A stretch of DNA of 64,000 bases from Papaver somniferum (taxonomy: Eukaryota > Streptophyta > Magnoliopsida > Ranunculales > Papaveraceae): positions 263,620 through 327,619 of the forward strand of contig NW_020639929.1 in NCBI RefSeq assembly GCF_003573695.1, given 5' to 3'. Below are positions 11,105 through 23,261 of this stretch, in pieces. The position numbers were made by a program, and so were the translations under genes. The notes beneath the pieces are model-generated. The model ran no database searches. It saw only the letters and a list, made by a program, of their open reading frames with translations, and was not told the origin of the DNA. Position 1 is the stretch's first letter. Each line of letters opens with the position of its first letter.

Positions 11105-11440
11105 GTTTTTTCTTTTTCTTTCTTATCCGCGAAAGCTGGACCCAGATCCCTATTGAATCCAACCAGTTGGATTGGTCCAAGAACGGAACTACATGATGAC
11201 TAGGGCAGCCCTAATAAGCCAAAAAGTCATTTATTTTATAGCCTATTTTTAGAGCCAGATTATTTATGTTAATTTTAATTCTAATTTTAAGCTTAAGCCA
11301 GCCCAAAGAAAGATCAAGCCCACCCCACACTCAAAATCCAGTTCCGACACTGATTGGCCCACTGTCAAACCCAACACCGTCAAAACCATCGTACAAACCT
11401 TACGGCGGGGATTGAACTCCTGACTTCTGCCCCATCTGCT
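11105..11440 (-). repeat. SINE-like or other dispersed repeat, copy 2
   Basis: On the minus strand this has a tRNA-like B-box sequence (AGTTCAATCCCC at about 11410-11421) and, downstream, CTTTCGCGGATAAG followed by an A-rich run. Both blocks match copy 1 at 2290-2445. The two blocks are about 150 bp further apart here. Family not identified. Confidence 0.35.
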
Positions 11441-11813
11441 GCTTAATTATTCATCGGCGTCTTTTATTCTTCTTCGCTCTTCACGGGAATATTAATTTAT
11501 TGCCGTCCAATCTCTATTGATGATGTTTTTTATACCAATAAAGTCGTTATTCTTATTTTCCGCTGGATGCCCAGTGAACGCCAGTGAACATTTTTGGGAC
11601 AACCTCTGTGAAGTCAAAGGCAAGTTGATAGGCTATCCTTATAGGTAGGATTTGTCACCAGATTTCTCGGCCCTTGATTTGCTTATGATTATTGGTTTTC
11701 ACTGTACAACACATGCTCCTGATCAGACGACCCCACTACATTATTCATCACAGGTAGCGTCTTCTTTGTGATTTCTGGTGTTCAAAAGGGAACCAACTCA
11801 CCTCCAAAATCAA

Positions 11814-13411
11814 ATGAAAATGGAGTTCCTTCATACAACTTGTTTCTGGCTAACTTTTGTTTCTCTTTTTCTTCTCAAACTAGCATGGAAGCTCAAAAAC
11901 CAAAACAGAAACAACTTCCCTCCTAGCCCTCCCAAGCTCCCTATCATTGGTAATTTCCATCAACTCGGTGAGCCACTTCATCGTTCTCTTTGGGAACTCT
12001 CTAAACAATATGGTCCGGTCATGCTTCTGCATCTCGGGAACGTACCTACGGTTGTCATCTCATCGGCAGAAGCAGCAGAAGAAGTCTTGAAAATACATGA
12101 CCTTGACCTTTGTAGTAGACCACCTTCGGTTGGTATCAGACGCCTGTCTTACAACTATTTAGATATTTCTTTTGCACCTTATGGAGAGTACTGGAGAGAA
12201 ATTCGGAAAGTATGTGTTCTTGAACTTTTTAGTGCCAAGAGAGTTCAATCTTTTGGGACTTCCAGAGCAGAAGAAGTTGCAGCTATGATTGATTCTATAT
12301 CTGAATCCGCGGTTTCTAACACTCCTGTCGACATCTCTCGGAAGTTGTTGTCTCTTACTGAACAAATTATTTTTAAAGTTGCTTTTGGAATGACTGATAA
12401 AAGAGAACAATTAGGTAATTTTGAAGATATTATTTTCGAAGCTATAGATATGCTGAGTAGTTTCTCTGCTACCGATTATTTCCCTGGAGTGGGTTGGATT
12501 ATAGACAGACTCACTGGATTGCATGGAAGACTTGAGAAGAGCTTCCATGATTTAGATAATTTTTATCAGAAAATCATCGACGAGCATCTCGACACTGGAA
12601 GATTAAAATCAGGCCACGAAGACATCATAGATGTTCTGCTCAAACTGGAGAGGGAAGGACTTAATTCAGTTCATCTCACGAAAGACCATATCAAGGCAAT
12701 TCTTATGGTAACTATTCACCTATCCGTTGCTCTGTGACTTCTTCTTCTTTCTATGTACAATGAAAGTGTAGAAACATTTTTCTAAGTGGAAATTTTCAGG
12801 ATTTATTTCTTGCAGGGGTAGAGACATCTGCGGCTACCTTAAATTGGGCAATGACAGAACTGGTCAGAAACCCAGAGTCAATGAAGAAAGTACAAGAAGA
12901 GATTAGAAGTTATGTAGGAAATAAAGGGAAGGTAGAAGAAGCAGATCTTGATCACTTTCCGTACCACAAAATGGTAGTTAAAGAAACACTAAGACTTTAC
13001 ACGCCGCTTCCTTTACTGCTTCCTCGACAAAGTATGCACCATTGCAAGATCCATGGATACGATGTATTGCCCGAAACTAGGGTCTTTATAAATGCGTTTG
13101 CCATAGCAAGGGATCCCAAGTATTGGGAGAAACCGGATGAGTTCTTCCCAGAGAGATTCATAGACAATTCCATGGACTTTAGAGGACAGTTTTTCGAATT
13201 TTTACCCTTCGGAGGAGGTCGCAGAGGGTGCCCAGGTATTCATATGGGGCTCTCCACGGTGGACTTGGCGCTGGCAAATCTTTTATATTCTTTTGATTGG
13301 GAATTGCCAAAAGGAATGAAGAAAGAAGATATCAACATGGACGAATCATCCGGACTCGCACTCCACAAAAAATCCGCTCTTCACCTGGTGCCTATCAAGT
13401 ATATGTACTAA
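11814..13411 (+). CDS. Cytochrome P450, CYP71 clan, two exons
   Basis: This encodes a microsomal haem-thiolate monooxygenase of the plant A-type (CYP71-like) group. Such enzymes hydroxylate or otherwise oxidise specialised metabolites on the ER face with electrons from P450 reductase. Exon 1 is 11814-12707 and exon 2 is 12800-13411, with a GT-AG intron 12708-12799 in phase 0, the conserved position of this family. The protein is about 501 residues, full length. Visible are an N-terminal membrane anchor (about 5-25), a proline-rich hinge FPPSPPKLPIIG, the I-helix AGVETS (about 303-308), the ExxR helix KETLRL (360-363), PERF (415-418) and the haem loop PFGGGRRGCPG with ligand Cys about 442. The first ATG is at 11814 and a second at 11820 (499 residues) is equally plausible. 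No frame damage is seen. The substrate cannot be deduced. It lies between the two LINEs. Confidence 0.92.
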
Positions 13412-14439
13412 TTGTTGATGCTCGGAAGAGGACCATGTTGAAAGAAAACAAATGCATGTATTTATCTCTGTAACTTACAGGGAGGTAGTCGATTGAGATT
13501 TATATAGACTTTCATAGATTTTTAATTTGAGTGTTTCCCGGAGCTTCTCTGAAAATATATAGATTTCTAGTGATTCTTTGAGAGTATATTAGAGAGTCTT
13601 TGTGACTTGTAGAGACAAAAAATTAATATTCACAAAGAGTCTCTGTGAATTGTAGAGACAAAATTTATAATATCTAATCAAAAATTCAAAACATCTACTG
13701 ATTACTTTATTATGCACGTTATAATCTAAATAAAAGTACCATGAATACCTGGTAAAATACGTGTTCATTGTCAAAACAAATCTCGTTGTTGCCTTATGCC
13801 TATGTTTTCATTTTTTTTTAATTTCACTTATCCCACGTTCATTCTATTTTCTATGTAATCTCGTCGCTGGTTTACTCCGCAAACGGACCGTTACTTGGTT
13901 ATCATCTCCAAAAAAAAGAAAAAATAAAATTTGGTCCTACTCTCTCAAAAACAAATATTCCCAAAGTTTCCAAGTCTCCAGAAATATCACCTCTTGACGA
14001 GAGATTTCTACCATGCCTATTTTCCTAAAAAAGTCTCTCCAAAGCTATGAAAACAATAAATCGATGACTTTCAATTTTCATTTGAATAACAGGGATGTTG
14101 GAGTGACTCTTATGAAATCCTAATTCAATAACATGGAGTTTCAGAGAATTTAAGTGACTTAAAAAAAGTCTTTAACCAATAACAAGAGACATTAGGAGAC
14201 TCACCAAAAGTCTGAATGGACTAACAATCGATTTGAAAACTCTCTAAAAGTCATTTGAAATCTCGATTGACTAACCCCATGTTAATTAATTCAGTAGGGA
14301 TCCAGGCTGTTGAATTGAAGTTGTTCGTGTCCCAAACTACTAGGGATGTTCCAGAGAGAACCTTCTCTCCTCTTCTCGACGATATGGTCAAGCTGGTCAA
14401 CTCTAAGTCAACCATAGTCAACCCTTGATTTTGATCCAC
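13412..14439. other. Intergenic region 3' of the P450; short repeats, possible MITE
   Basis: No gene is seen. Near-identical copies of TGTGAMTTGTAGAGACAAAA lie at about 13600 and 13637. The stretch about 14090-14280, rich in GACTTTT/AAAGTC-type words with ends that partly mirror each other, could be a small non-autonomous DNA transposon, but I could not define terminal repeats or a target duplication. Confidence 0.4.
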
Positions 14440-15058
14440 TTTCTTGATTCGATCAGATCTTTTTCTTGCAACCCATGGTTTTAATCTTCTGGATTTACCC
14501 TTTGTTGATTGATTTCTGGTCCAACTCTGATGTTTTTATCTGTCTCTTCTTTTTTATTTTACCCTAATTTTCAATTTTCCATTTTCCTCTTTATATTTGT
14601 CAATCTCTGGTTCTAATTGGTTTGTCTTCCTTTTAATGGCAGCTTAATCTCCTACCTTCTTGTTGCCACGCATTGATGTTGCAGTTATGTCCCATCACAT
14701 CTTGAGGTATAATCATAGTTGGCGTTTCCAAGTTGGCTTCTTATTGCAATGGTGCTTCTGATTTTCAGCCTTATCGATTTCACTCAATCTTATCTAACCT
14801 GGGTTATTATAATGGTTCTCCTGCTTCACTATTAAGGACAAAGTGTTCTTGCTGTTATCTTTTCTTGGTCAGGAGCTTGGTGTCTACAAAAATGTATTTG
14901 ACACATCCTACAAATTTTCATCCATACTTATCTACCATGCTTATCTATCTAAGAAGTTAACACATCCTACAAATTTTCCTTATAAATACTACCTCAAACA
15001 ATTTCAGTTTCTTTATATCCTTCTCTGTTATTACATCATCTTTCTTTTCTTCACCCTT

Positions 15059-16384
15059 ATGGATAGAGCATCGATGAATAACATTTCAGAATAGCTGCAG
15101 GGAGTTTCAATCAGTGAAGAACCTATTAGAAGAAGGGTTGTTATGCACTCGAATACTGCAATCCTAAATGGAATTCGAGATTGGAGGTATTGTCTTGCTG
15201 GTAAACTTTATGCCCCTGGTGTCATGATATGGCAAGATGTTGAACGAGCTGCCAGATTCATTTGGCCTCATCTGAGGAGGCACAATCAATGGTTGGTTCA
15301 GGTGCGTAGTTTGGAACCTAATGTTTTTGTTATAAAATTCCAAGTTAGTGATGATAAAGAAGCTATTTTATTTGGTGGGGCTTGGAATTTTGATGGTTAT
15401 TTTATAGTCTTAAAAGATTGGAATTTAACAATGGACTATCATCTCTTACATTTCTCGGTTTCTCCTTACTGGCTTGAATATAAATACCTCTTACCTGAAT
15501 TCACTTATGCTGATATTTTGCGAATGCTTGGTAATATCGTTGGAGAAGTTAGACTGGTTGAGCCTGATGGTGTTAGTCCTCCTACTTCCTCAAAATATAG
15601 ATCTTTAATTCTCATTAATGTCAACACTCCTCTCATAACTGGTATTACTGCCGCTAATGCTGCTGGTGTCACTAGGTGGATTGGTTTCTTTTATGAAAAA
15701 CAACCTTACAGACTTTTCCCTGAGTGTAAGGTACCTAATCATGAAGAAAATGACTATGCTGATATGACTAATCGAAGACGTGAAATGGAAGAGACTGTAA
15801 GAGGATTTGGTTTTGCTGAGACGGTTTTACTTCCTCAACGAAATCCTCAGCAAGAAGCTCAACTCTTCTTACAACATGGTACTCAACGGAGAAACAGACT
15901 GCGTCAACCAATTGCTCTAGAACAGCCGAGGCCTTTTGATGGAATGCGCCTATCCATCTTCTCGGCTACTGACTCTGATGCTGCAACTTCATCATCCTAT
16001 CATGATCAGTCTCATCTTTCTGCTTCTGTAAGGCCATATTCTACTCTGACAAGTGATGGTGCTAGTACGAGTGGTACGAAGAAGCGATATCGTCAACCCC
16101 CAACCTTGGTTATAACTCCTGAGAATCAACTTGAGGATGCTGAGTTTGATAGAGATATTATTATTGTTGGAGAAACATATTATGTTCAAGAAGATACTGC
16201 TAACATTGAAGAGAATAATGTTTGGGACATTGCTGCAGCACATGCCCTTAATGCACAGAACAAATCTGATGCATGGAAACATGTGTTTTTCTCAACTCGT
16301 TTTTCTCTATTCAGTTTTCACTCTTTCCTTAATCTGTGTTGTTTTTTCCCTATCTTTTTATCTATCTTTTTCATTATTTACAAC
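15059..16384 (+). pseudogene. LINE 2 ORF1 (DUF4283 protein), one early stop
   Basis: The likely original ATG is at 15059 (MDRASMNNISE). A TAG at 15092-15094, probably from a Trp codon, truncates it, and an in-frame ATG at 15143 reopens the frame. The DUF4283 region follows: WRYCLAGKLY, then FVIKFQVSDDKEAILFGGAW and later WLEYKYLLPEF. The zinc knuckle expected after GFFYEKQPY is degenerate (FPECKVPNHEEN: first and last Cys lost). The acidic, Ser-rich tail runs without any stop into ORF2 through a hydrophobic, T-rich stretch at about 16285-16384. Confidence 0.75.
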
Positions 16385-17134
16385 ATGAAAATTCTGTCTT
16401 GGAACTGTCAAGGAATAGGAAACCCTCATACTAGAGACTATCTTAGTTTTTGTTTGACCAATAATGATCCAGATATTTTTTTCTTGTGCGAAACCAAAGC
16501 TCAGCCCAATTATATGCGTTCATATCTTTCTAGAACTAAATACCCTAATTATTGGTTTGATCCTTCTTTGGGCCTTTCTGGTGGTATTGCTCTTTCCTGG
16601 AAACAAGGAACTGATGTTGAAATAATACACACTACCTCTGACACAATACATGCTATTGTACACACTCATGACAATAACTTGGATTTTTTGGTCACCTTTA
16701 TGTATGGAGTGCGTGATGCTGTAGGAAATAACAATCAGTGGCAATATTTGCTTGAGATGTATTCTTCTGTTGATCTCCCGTGGGTTTTGTTAGGTGACTT
16801 GAACTTCACTATGAATGACTCTGAAACCCATAGTATTAAAGCATCTCATCCTCATCATGCTAGACATGTTAGGAATTTTATTCAGCAAATGGGTCTCATT
16901 GATTTGGGTTATTCAGGAGCTGACACTACTTGGTCGAATCTTAGAGATGGAGATGCTCATGTGTATGTTAGATTAGATAGAGCCTTAGTGAACTGTTGTT
17001 GGATTAATAATTATACTAATGCTCATCTGAAACATTTAGTTCTCATTGCTTCAGATCATAGCCCTATTTTGTTACACACTGTTCCTAGTGCTAGAAAACA
17101 CACTCCTTTTAAGCTATACAAGTTATGGTTCTAA
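16385..17134 (+). pseudogene. LINE 2 ORF2: endonuclease domain
   Basis: It begins MKILSWNCQGIGNPHTR, the classical plant L1 ORF2 start. Catalytic residues are all present: Asn in SWNCQG, Glu in CETKA, Asp/Asn in LLGDLNF and Asp-His in ASDHSPIL. It ends at TAA 17132-17134. The next frame carries straight on at 17135, so this stop is a secondary lesion in ORF2. The domain nicks target DNA at T-rich sites. Confidence 0.85.
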
Positions 17135-18702
17135 GTGGCCTCTTGTAAAGACACTATCAATCAAAGTTGGCGACAACAATTTAATGGCTCTCCTTCTTTT
17201 AAGTTATCAAGTAAGTTAAAATTCACTAGATTTCAGTTGCAAATGTGGAAAAAATTCTCTTTTGGGAATATTGAGAGCAATCTTCATAATATTCAGAATC
17301 ATCTGCAGCGTTGTTTTGATGATAATTTGCCAGCTTCTCATCCTTTGATTCGACAGTTAAGTTCTTCTCTTCAACAGTGGCTAATAATCCAGAAAGAATT
17401 CTTCATGCAAAAGGCAGGTGACAAGTTTCTTGAAACAGATAAAAATTCTTCATATTTTCACTCAATGGCTAATTTCAATAAAAAGAGATCAAACATTCAG
17501 GCTATTCAAGGGCCATTGGGTATTTGGTATGATGATCGGAGTAACATTGAGTCTATTTTTCTTAATAATTTTATGAATATTTCATCTACTTCTAAGCCGC
17601 AGATTAATCAAGATATTTTGCAGCTGTTTACTCCTTGTATCACAGAAGACCAAAACTTTCAGCTTATCCGAGTTCCTGATGCTCAAGAAATTAAGGATGT
17701 TGTCTTTCAGATAAGACCTTGGGCTTCTCCAGGTAATGACGGATTCCAAGCTGCTTTCTATCAACAATGCTGGGAGACGGTTGGTTCTGAGGTAATCTCC
17801 ATGGTTCAGTACTTTTTTACCTTCAAGCATATGCTTAAGGCTATAAATCATACTTATCAAGTTCTGATACCCAAAACTCATAACCCTCAAACACCAGCTA
17901 ACTACAGACCAATTAGTCTGTGCAATGTTAGTTACAAAATCATCTCAAAAATTTTGGCGAACCGTCTTAAACCTTTTTTGCCTGTCATTATTTCTCCTAC
18001 TCAAACTGCCTTTGTTACAGGCAGACATATCCATGATAATGTTATTATAGCACAAGAGATTCTGCATAATATGAAATTTAAGAAGATAAATAAGGCTTTG
18101 GTAGGTTTAAAGTTGGATATGTCGAAAGCATTCGACAGGGTTGAATGGTCTTTTTTATTATCAATTTTTCGCCAAATGGGTTTTCATGAAGATTAGATTT
18201 CTTTGATTGATCAGTGCATATCCACAACAAATATTTTATACTTATCAATGGTACTCCTAGTTCTTCTTTTTGTCCAACCCGCGGCCTTCGCCAAGGAGAC
18301 CCTTTGTCTCCTTATTTATTTTTGTTCATCATGCAATCGTCTTCTAGACTTTTACAGCATAATGTTGCTTCTGGTCTTTTCAATGGTATTAAAATTAACC
18401 ATCATTGTCCTCCTATCAATCATCTGTTTTTTGCAGATGATTGTTTGTTATTATTTCAAGCTAATTTTGCTCAAATGAATCATCTTAAACATATGATTCT
18501 TTCCTTTGGACAAGCCTCAGGACAGGTTATTAACATGCACAAGTCAACTTTGTTTTTTGGTAAGCACACTTCAATTGCCCACAAGTCTAGTATTTCTAGC
18601 ATTCTTAATATGAAAGTTATGGGGTTGGGTGAAAAATATTTGGGCATTCCTCTTTTGATGCATAGATCAAGACAAAAAAATTGTAAAGGTATACTTGATT
18701 GA
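17135..18702 (+). pseudogene. LINE 2 ORF2: reverse transcriptase domain, interrupted
   Basis: Motifs: NYRPISLCNVSYKIISKILA (about 17900), QTAFVTGRHIHDN, LKLDMSKAFDRVEWSFLL (about 18108), then a TAG at 18194-18196 replacing the usual Trp, and a frameshift by about 18214. Reading resumes with RGLRQGDPLSPYLFLF, LFFADDCLLLF (about 18424, catalytic FADD intact) and GEKYLGIPLLM. Two or three lesions separate it from an open frame. Confidence 0.85.
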
Positions 18703-18720
18703 TAGCATGACTAACGGTTA

Positions 18721-20487
18721 CAGGGCTGGCATAGTAAAATGATTAACCAAGCAGGGAGAACAACTCAAGTGAATGCAGTGTTGAGTACAATGGGTATGTT
18801 TCAAATGCAGATCCTTAAACTGCCAGAAACAACAATTCATCACATGGACAGCATCCAAAGGCGTTACTGGTGGAATAATTTTACCAACGATCATCCACGA
18901 CATCTTATTGGATGGAAAAAGGTATGTGTACCTAAAAGATTTGGAGGTCTATGTCTTAAAAATTTAACCAATTACAATTCAGCTCTTCTTGCGAAATTGG
19001 CCTGGCAATTATTACATAATCAAGATGCTATTTGGGAAAAATTGTTGAAAGGTAAATACCTTCCTCATAATGATCTGCAATTCTTCCCCACACCGGAAAC
19101 TAACAATTCAAGTTGGGTATGGCAGAGTATATGTGTTGGCCTTGAAATTGTTCTTAGAAATGCAAAATGGCAAGTAGGTAATGGTACTCGCATCAATATC
19201 TGGACTGCCAATTGGATTCCTTCCATGCAGACTGCAATTCAAGATTGGAGTGATCTGAATACAAGTAATATTCAATGGGTTTCGGAACTATTGGATCCTC
19301 TCGCTCAGCAATGGAATATTCCGCTTCTTCGCCATTTATTTTCTGCAGACCAGGTGAATTCTATTCTCACTATTCCTTTACAATTAGATCAGGAAGATAA
19401 ATTGGTCTGGCCTTTTACTAGTACTGGCATGTTTACAACTGCTTCAGCGTAAAAGATGCTTTGTGAAAAGGAATTGCATATGGATATTTCAATGGGTTTA
19501 TCTCAGCAATTTTGGTTGGCATTCTGGAAATTGAAACTACCGTATAAGTTTCAAATTTTTATGTGGAAAGGAATACATGATGCTATACCCGTGAAAGCTC
19601 GCATTTTTAGGCATCTGAATGCTGATGATCAAATATGCGTTCTGTGTAGTATGAATCAAACTGAAGATCTGGACCATTTGCTACTTCATTGCTCCTTCTC
19701 TCAAGCTATATGGAAGAATTTTTTTCCAAATCAGTTCGTTTCCATTGTTCAGCATCCCTCGGTTCTCTCTTGGATTCAAGCCTGGCAGCTTAAGGTTTCG
19801 AACATAAATATCAAACACACACCTCTAGTTGTGTACTTAGCTCTCTGTATAATGCACTTCATTTGGAAACATAGATGTAGCGTTGTTTTCAGCAATATAA
19901 CACCCAATCATCGAACTGTCATACATCAGTTAGACACCGCATTTGTTGCTCATAATCATTACCATTTACAGAACTACATCTTACATTTGCCTTGGGTTCC
20001 TCCTCCTCTGCAGTTCTTAAAGATAAATATTGATGCTTCATATAATTCTGAATCTTTGTTAGTTGGTATTGGTATTATAACTAGAAATTCTGCAGGGGCC
20101 TTTGTCATGGGAAGAGGAACATTGAAAAGAGCTATAAATGTTGAGCAAGCTGAAGCCTGGGCTATGATAGAAGCTATGCAAATAGCAGATTCAAATGGCT
20201 GGTCTAATGTCATTTTTGAGACAGACAATCGGAGTATCGGTAACTTTTTACAGCATCAAACTAATCTTTGTCAGTGGCAGTGTTTACCTCTTCTGAGAAA
20301 TTGTGTTAATATGTGTAATAGCTACCCTATGTGGTCTTGTGAGTTTTTTTATAGGTCTTGTAATAAAGTTGCAGATGCTTTAGCAAAGGCAGCTCGAAAA
20401 CAGAATTTATGTGGGAATTGGTGGAGTTATCCACCTGACTTAGTAGTTCCTTACATAAATCATGATGTAACTACTATGTTTATGTAA
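18721..20487 (+). pseudogene. LINE 2 ORF2: C-terminal, zf-RVT and RNase H
   Basis: The thumb-like segment RTTQVNAVLSTMG... with GWKKVCVPKRFGGLCLKNL ends at a TAA at 19450-19452. Reading resumes at 19456 with the zf-RVT region FWKLKLPYKFQIFMWK, CVLC and HLLLHC. RNase H follows: LKINIDASY, QAEAWAMIEAM, FETDNRSI and KVADALAKAAR, showing the D-E-D set and the final Asp. RNase H would remove the RNA strand after first-strand synthesis. Only the single stop interrupts this part. Confidence 0.8.
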
Positions 20488-20787
20488 TATAAAGTTTGCC
20501 TTTGTTAAAAAAAAAAACTACTAATTATAAAGCTCCTAAGGCAGGACTTCAGTGGCGACAGCAGCGCAAACGTCTGCAAGGACAACAATATATTCTTTAT
20601 TTCCCCATAATTAATAAGAAGGTGTTTCGTCCATAGACTACGTAAACAATGTGCATCTATTAACCCTCTGGGTAAACACCATATATGTTTTCATTTATCA
20701 GATTATATATATGCTTCCATGCCTAGTTAGCAATTCGGGATATGGGAAACGTTCGGAACGGGATACATATGAGTATTATACGGATTT

Positions 20788-23261
20788 TGAAAAAGTGAGG
20801 GTCTAACAACCTCACCCAATAATTCGCTTAGCAATCTGTATATGGAATAACTCCAATATAACTTTAAGAGAATCAACTAGACAAACGGACTCAATCTTAA
20901 TAAAAAGTATATCAATGAGTTATATCTCAATTTCTCGATTCAATACTTACTCAAGCAAAGAGAAATCTGCGAGTCTAATTGAACACAAGAGAAATTAATT
21001 TGAACGGTACCAAAGACCAATGTTCAAGTATCAATCAATTTCAATCAACAACCAAAGGTTGGATTTACCAATTGATCGATTCAGCGCACAACCTGTGATA
21101 TTTTAATTATATAACAAAATATAATGCGGAAAAGAAATAACACAGACACCAGAATTTTGTTAACGAGGAAACCGCAAATGCAGAAAAACCCCGGGACCTA
21201 GTCCAGATTGAACACACATTGTATCTACAGACAATAGCCTACTACTAACTAACTTCGGTCTGGACTGTAGTTGAACCCCAATCAATCTCACACCGATCCA
21301 AGGTACAGTTGCGCTCCTTACGTCTCTGATCCCAGCAGGATACTACACACTTGATTCCCTTAGATGATCACACCCACAACTAAGAGTTGCTACGACCCAA
21401 AGTCGAAGACTTGAATAAACAAATCTATATCAAACAGAAAAGTCTACAAAAATAGATAAATCTGTCTCCCACAGAAATACCTACAAGTTTTGTTCCGTCT
21501 TTTGATAAATCAAGGTGAACAGGAACCAATCGATAACCCGGACTTATATTTCCTAAGAATAGCCTAGAATTATCAATCACCTCACAATAATCTTAATCGA
21601 CTAGCGAAACAACATATTGCGGAATCACAAACGATGAGACGAAGATGTTTGTGACTACTTTTCTATCTTGCCTATCGGAGAAATTAATCTCGATCCAATT
21701 TTACAATTGTACTCAATACGATAGAAACAAAAAGATCATATCACGCAACTACAGAGAAAATAGTTGGGTCTGGCTTCACAATCCCAATGAAGTCTTCAAG
21801 TCGTTAACCTACAAGGTCTCGATATAAACCTAAGGTTAAAGGAGAATCGACTCTAGCTTATACAACTAGTATCACACAGGAGGTGTAGGGATTAGGTTTC
21901 CCAGTTGTTAGAGTTCTCCTTTATATAGTCTTCAAATCAGGGTTTGCAATCAACGCTACCTTGGTAAAAAAGCATTCAATATTCACTGTTAGATGAAAAC
22001 CTGATTAGATTCAAGCTAATATCTTTCAACCGTTAGATCGAATCTTAGCTTGTTATACACAAATGAAATGCACGTTCATTTAGGTTTGTGTAACCGTACC
22101 TAAACGTGTACACCTAGTTGGTTCAGCAGCAGTTAACCAAATTGTTAGCCATATAAGCACTTTCATATCAACCATAATCTTATTTACCACAACTAGTTCA
22201 AATGACTCAAAAAAAATAGTTAGAGAGTTGTTCAATTGCTTATATCTTATAGAAGTATACAAGACACAATCGAAGCAAAATCGGTTTTGATTCACTCGAA
22301 TCGATTCATGAACATTATAGCCACGGTTTGCAAATTGCATTATTTATTATATAAATGTCTTAGTTCATGAACAAACCAATTTTAGAAAGTAACACACTTA
22401 AGTATGCGTACGGGTATGCATACTTAAGTAACCGGATTTTAGTTTGTTTTGATTTCCAAACTCAGCAGAAATTCACGGACGTGAACTATCCGCTAGTATC
22501 CGTACGTGTACGCATACTTTGATAACCAGATTGAGTTGGTTTTGAATTCCAAACTCAGCAGAAATTCACGGTCGTGAACTTCCGCCAGTATGCGTACGGG
22601 TACACATACTGACCCAGTCTCCATCAACCATTTAGCACACACACAAGTATGCATACATTTGGTTCCCGGTTTTGGACTTACACACTAATGTGCGAATACA
22701 CTATATGCTTATATCCAAAGATGGTTACATATTCTAAACTCTCTATTTCAATCATTGAAACATTCTTAGAGGATGTTATATAGTGGTTATTCACACACTA
22801 TTTTTCATCAAAGTGACTTTCAAAAGATTGAAACAATCAACATGACTTTCGTCACTTGTAAAGATGAACTTGGCCAAAGAGAAAGCTTACCAACACATAT
22901 TTCGAGAAATAGATAAGCGAGATAAACTCGGATCGAAATAGCAAATGTGTATAATCGAAGTCTATATAGAAAATACGACTTTTGTCTCGAGATAGGAATA
23001 GAGTAGATCGACTTTTGAGTGATAGATAAGTTCAAATCTCCACATACCTTTTGGTCGATGAAGTTCCACCAGTTCCTTGAGTAGTGCTTCATCTTTGTAT
23101 GATGAACTCGAGGAGTCTATAGCTTAATTATACTTTCTATCCTAGTCCGAGACTTAGATATAAGTAGACTAGAAATCAAGACTTATAGTTTTGGCAACTA
23201 AACTTGACAAACAAGCCTGAGATAGCAACGCTTGCGAGTTCGACCGATCAGTGCTCTAACA
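20788..23261 (-). repeat. Left LTR (3' LTR) of the SIRE-like element
   Basis: It runs from TGAAAAAGTGAGG to CAGTGCTCTAACA (2474 bp). The first 1.9 kb matches 27695-28225 plus 29720-31106. The inner boundary is fixed by the adjoining GAGGAGAT on the minus strand, a polypurine tract. Inside, at 22402-22620, are about 2.3 tandem units of roughly 93 bp, each with an imperfect palindrome around GTATGCGTACGGGTA. Confidence 0.85.
22402..22660. repeat. Tandem palindromic repeats within the LTR
   Basis: Units start at about 22402, 22496 and 22588. Each carries a near-palindrome of the type GTATGCGTACGGGTATGCAT, then CAAACTCAGCAGAAATTCAC and CGTGAACT. A lone half site follows at about 22648. The same array is in the right LTR at about 30802-31060. 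By position it lies in the U3-proximal part of the LTR and could bind transcription factors, as enhancer repeats do in other copia LTRs. Confidence 0.7.

Larger units (their letters stand above)
14440..20517 (+). mobile_element. L1-type LINE (LINE 2), moderately decayed
   Basis: A second plant L1 on the plus strand: T-rich 5' region, ORF1 from 15059, endonuclease from 16385, reverse transcriptase 17135-18702, C-terminal zf-RVT and RNase H to 20487, and an A-tail at about 20507-20517. The left boundary is approximate because I could not find a convincing target-site duplication. Only a handful of stops or frameshifts break it and the catalytic motifs are kept, so it is clearly younger than LINE 1. 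The two differ strongly in sequence and are separate families. Confidence 0.85.

Noticed and set aside
14090..14285. Possible MITE downstream of the P450
   Set aside because: The ends mirror each other only loosely and no target duplication could be shown, so it is mentioned only as a possibility.
20507..20540. Target duplication for LINE 2 (CTACTAATTATAAAG after the A-tail)
   Set aside because: No copy longer than about 8 bases was found near the expected 5' end.
22402..22660. Regularly spaced repeats considered as a CRISPR-like array
   Set aside because: There are only two to three units, spacers are not unique, the DNA is a plant LTR and the array is duplicated in the partner LTR.
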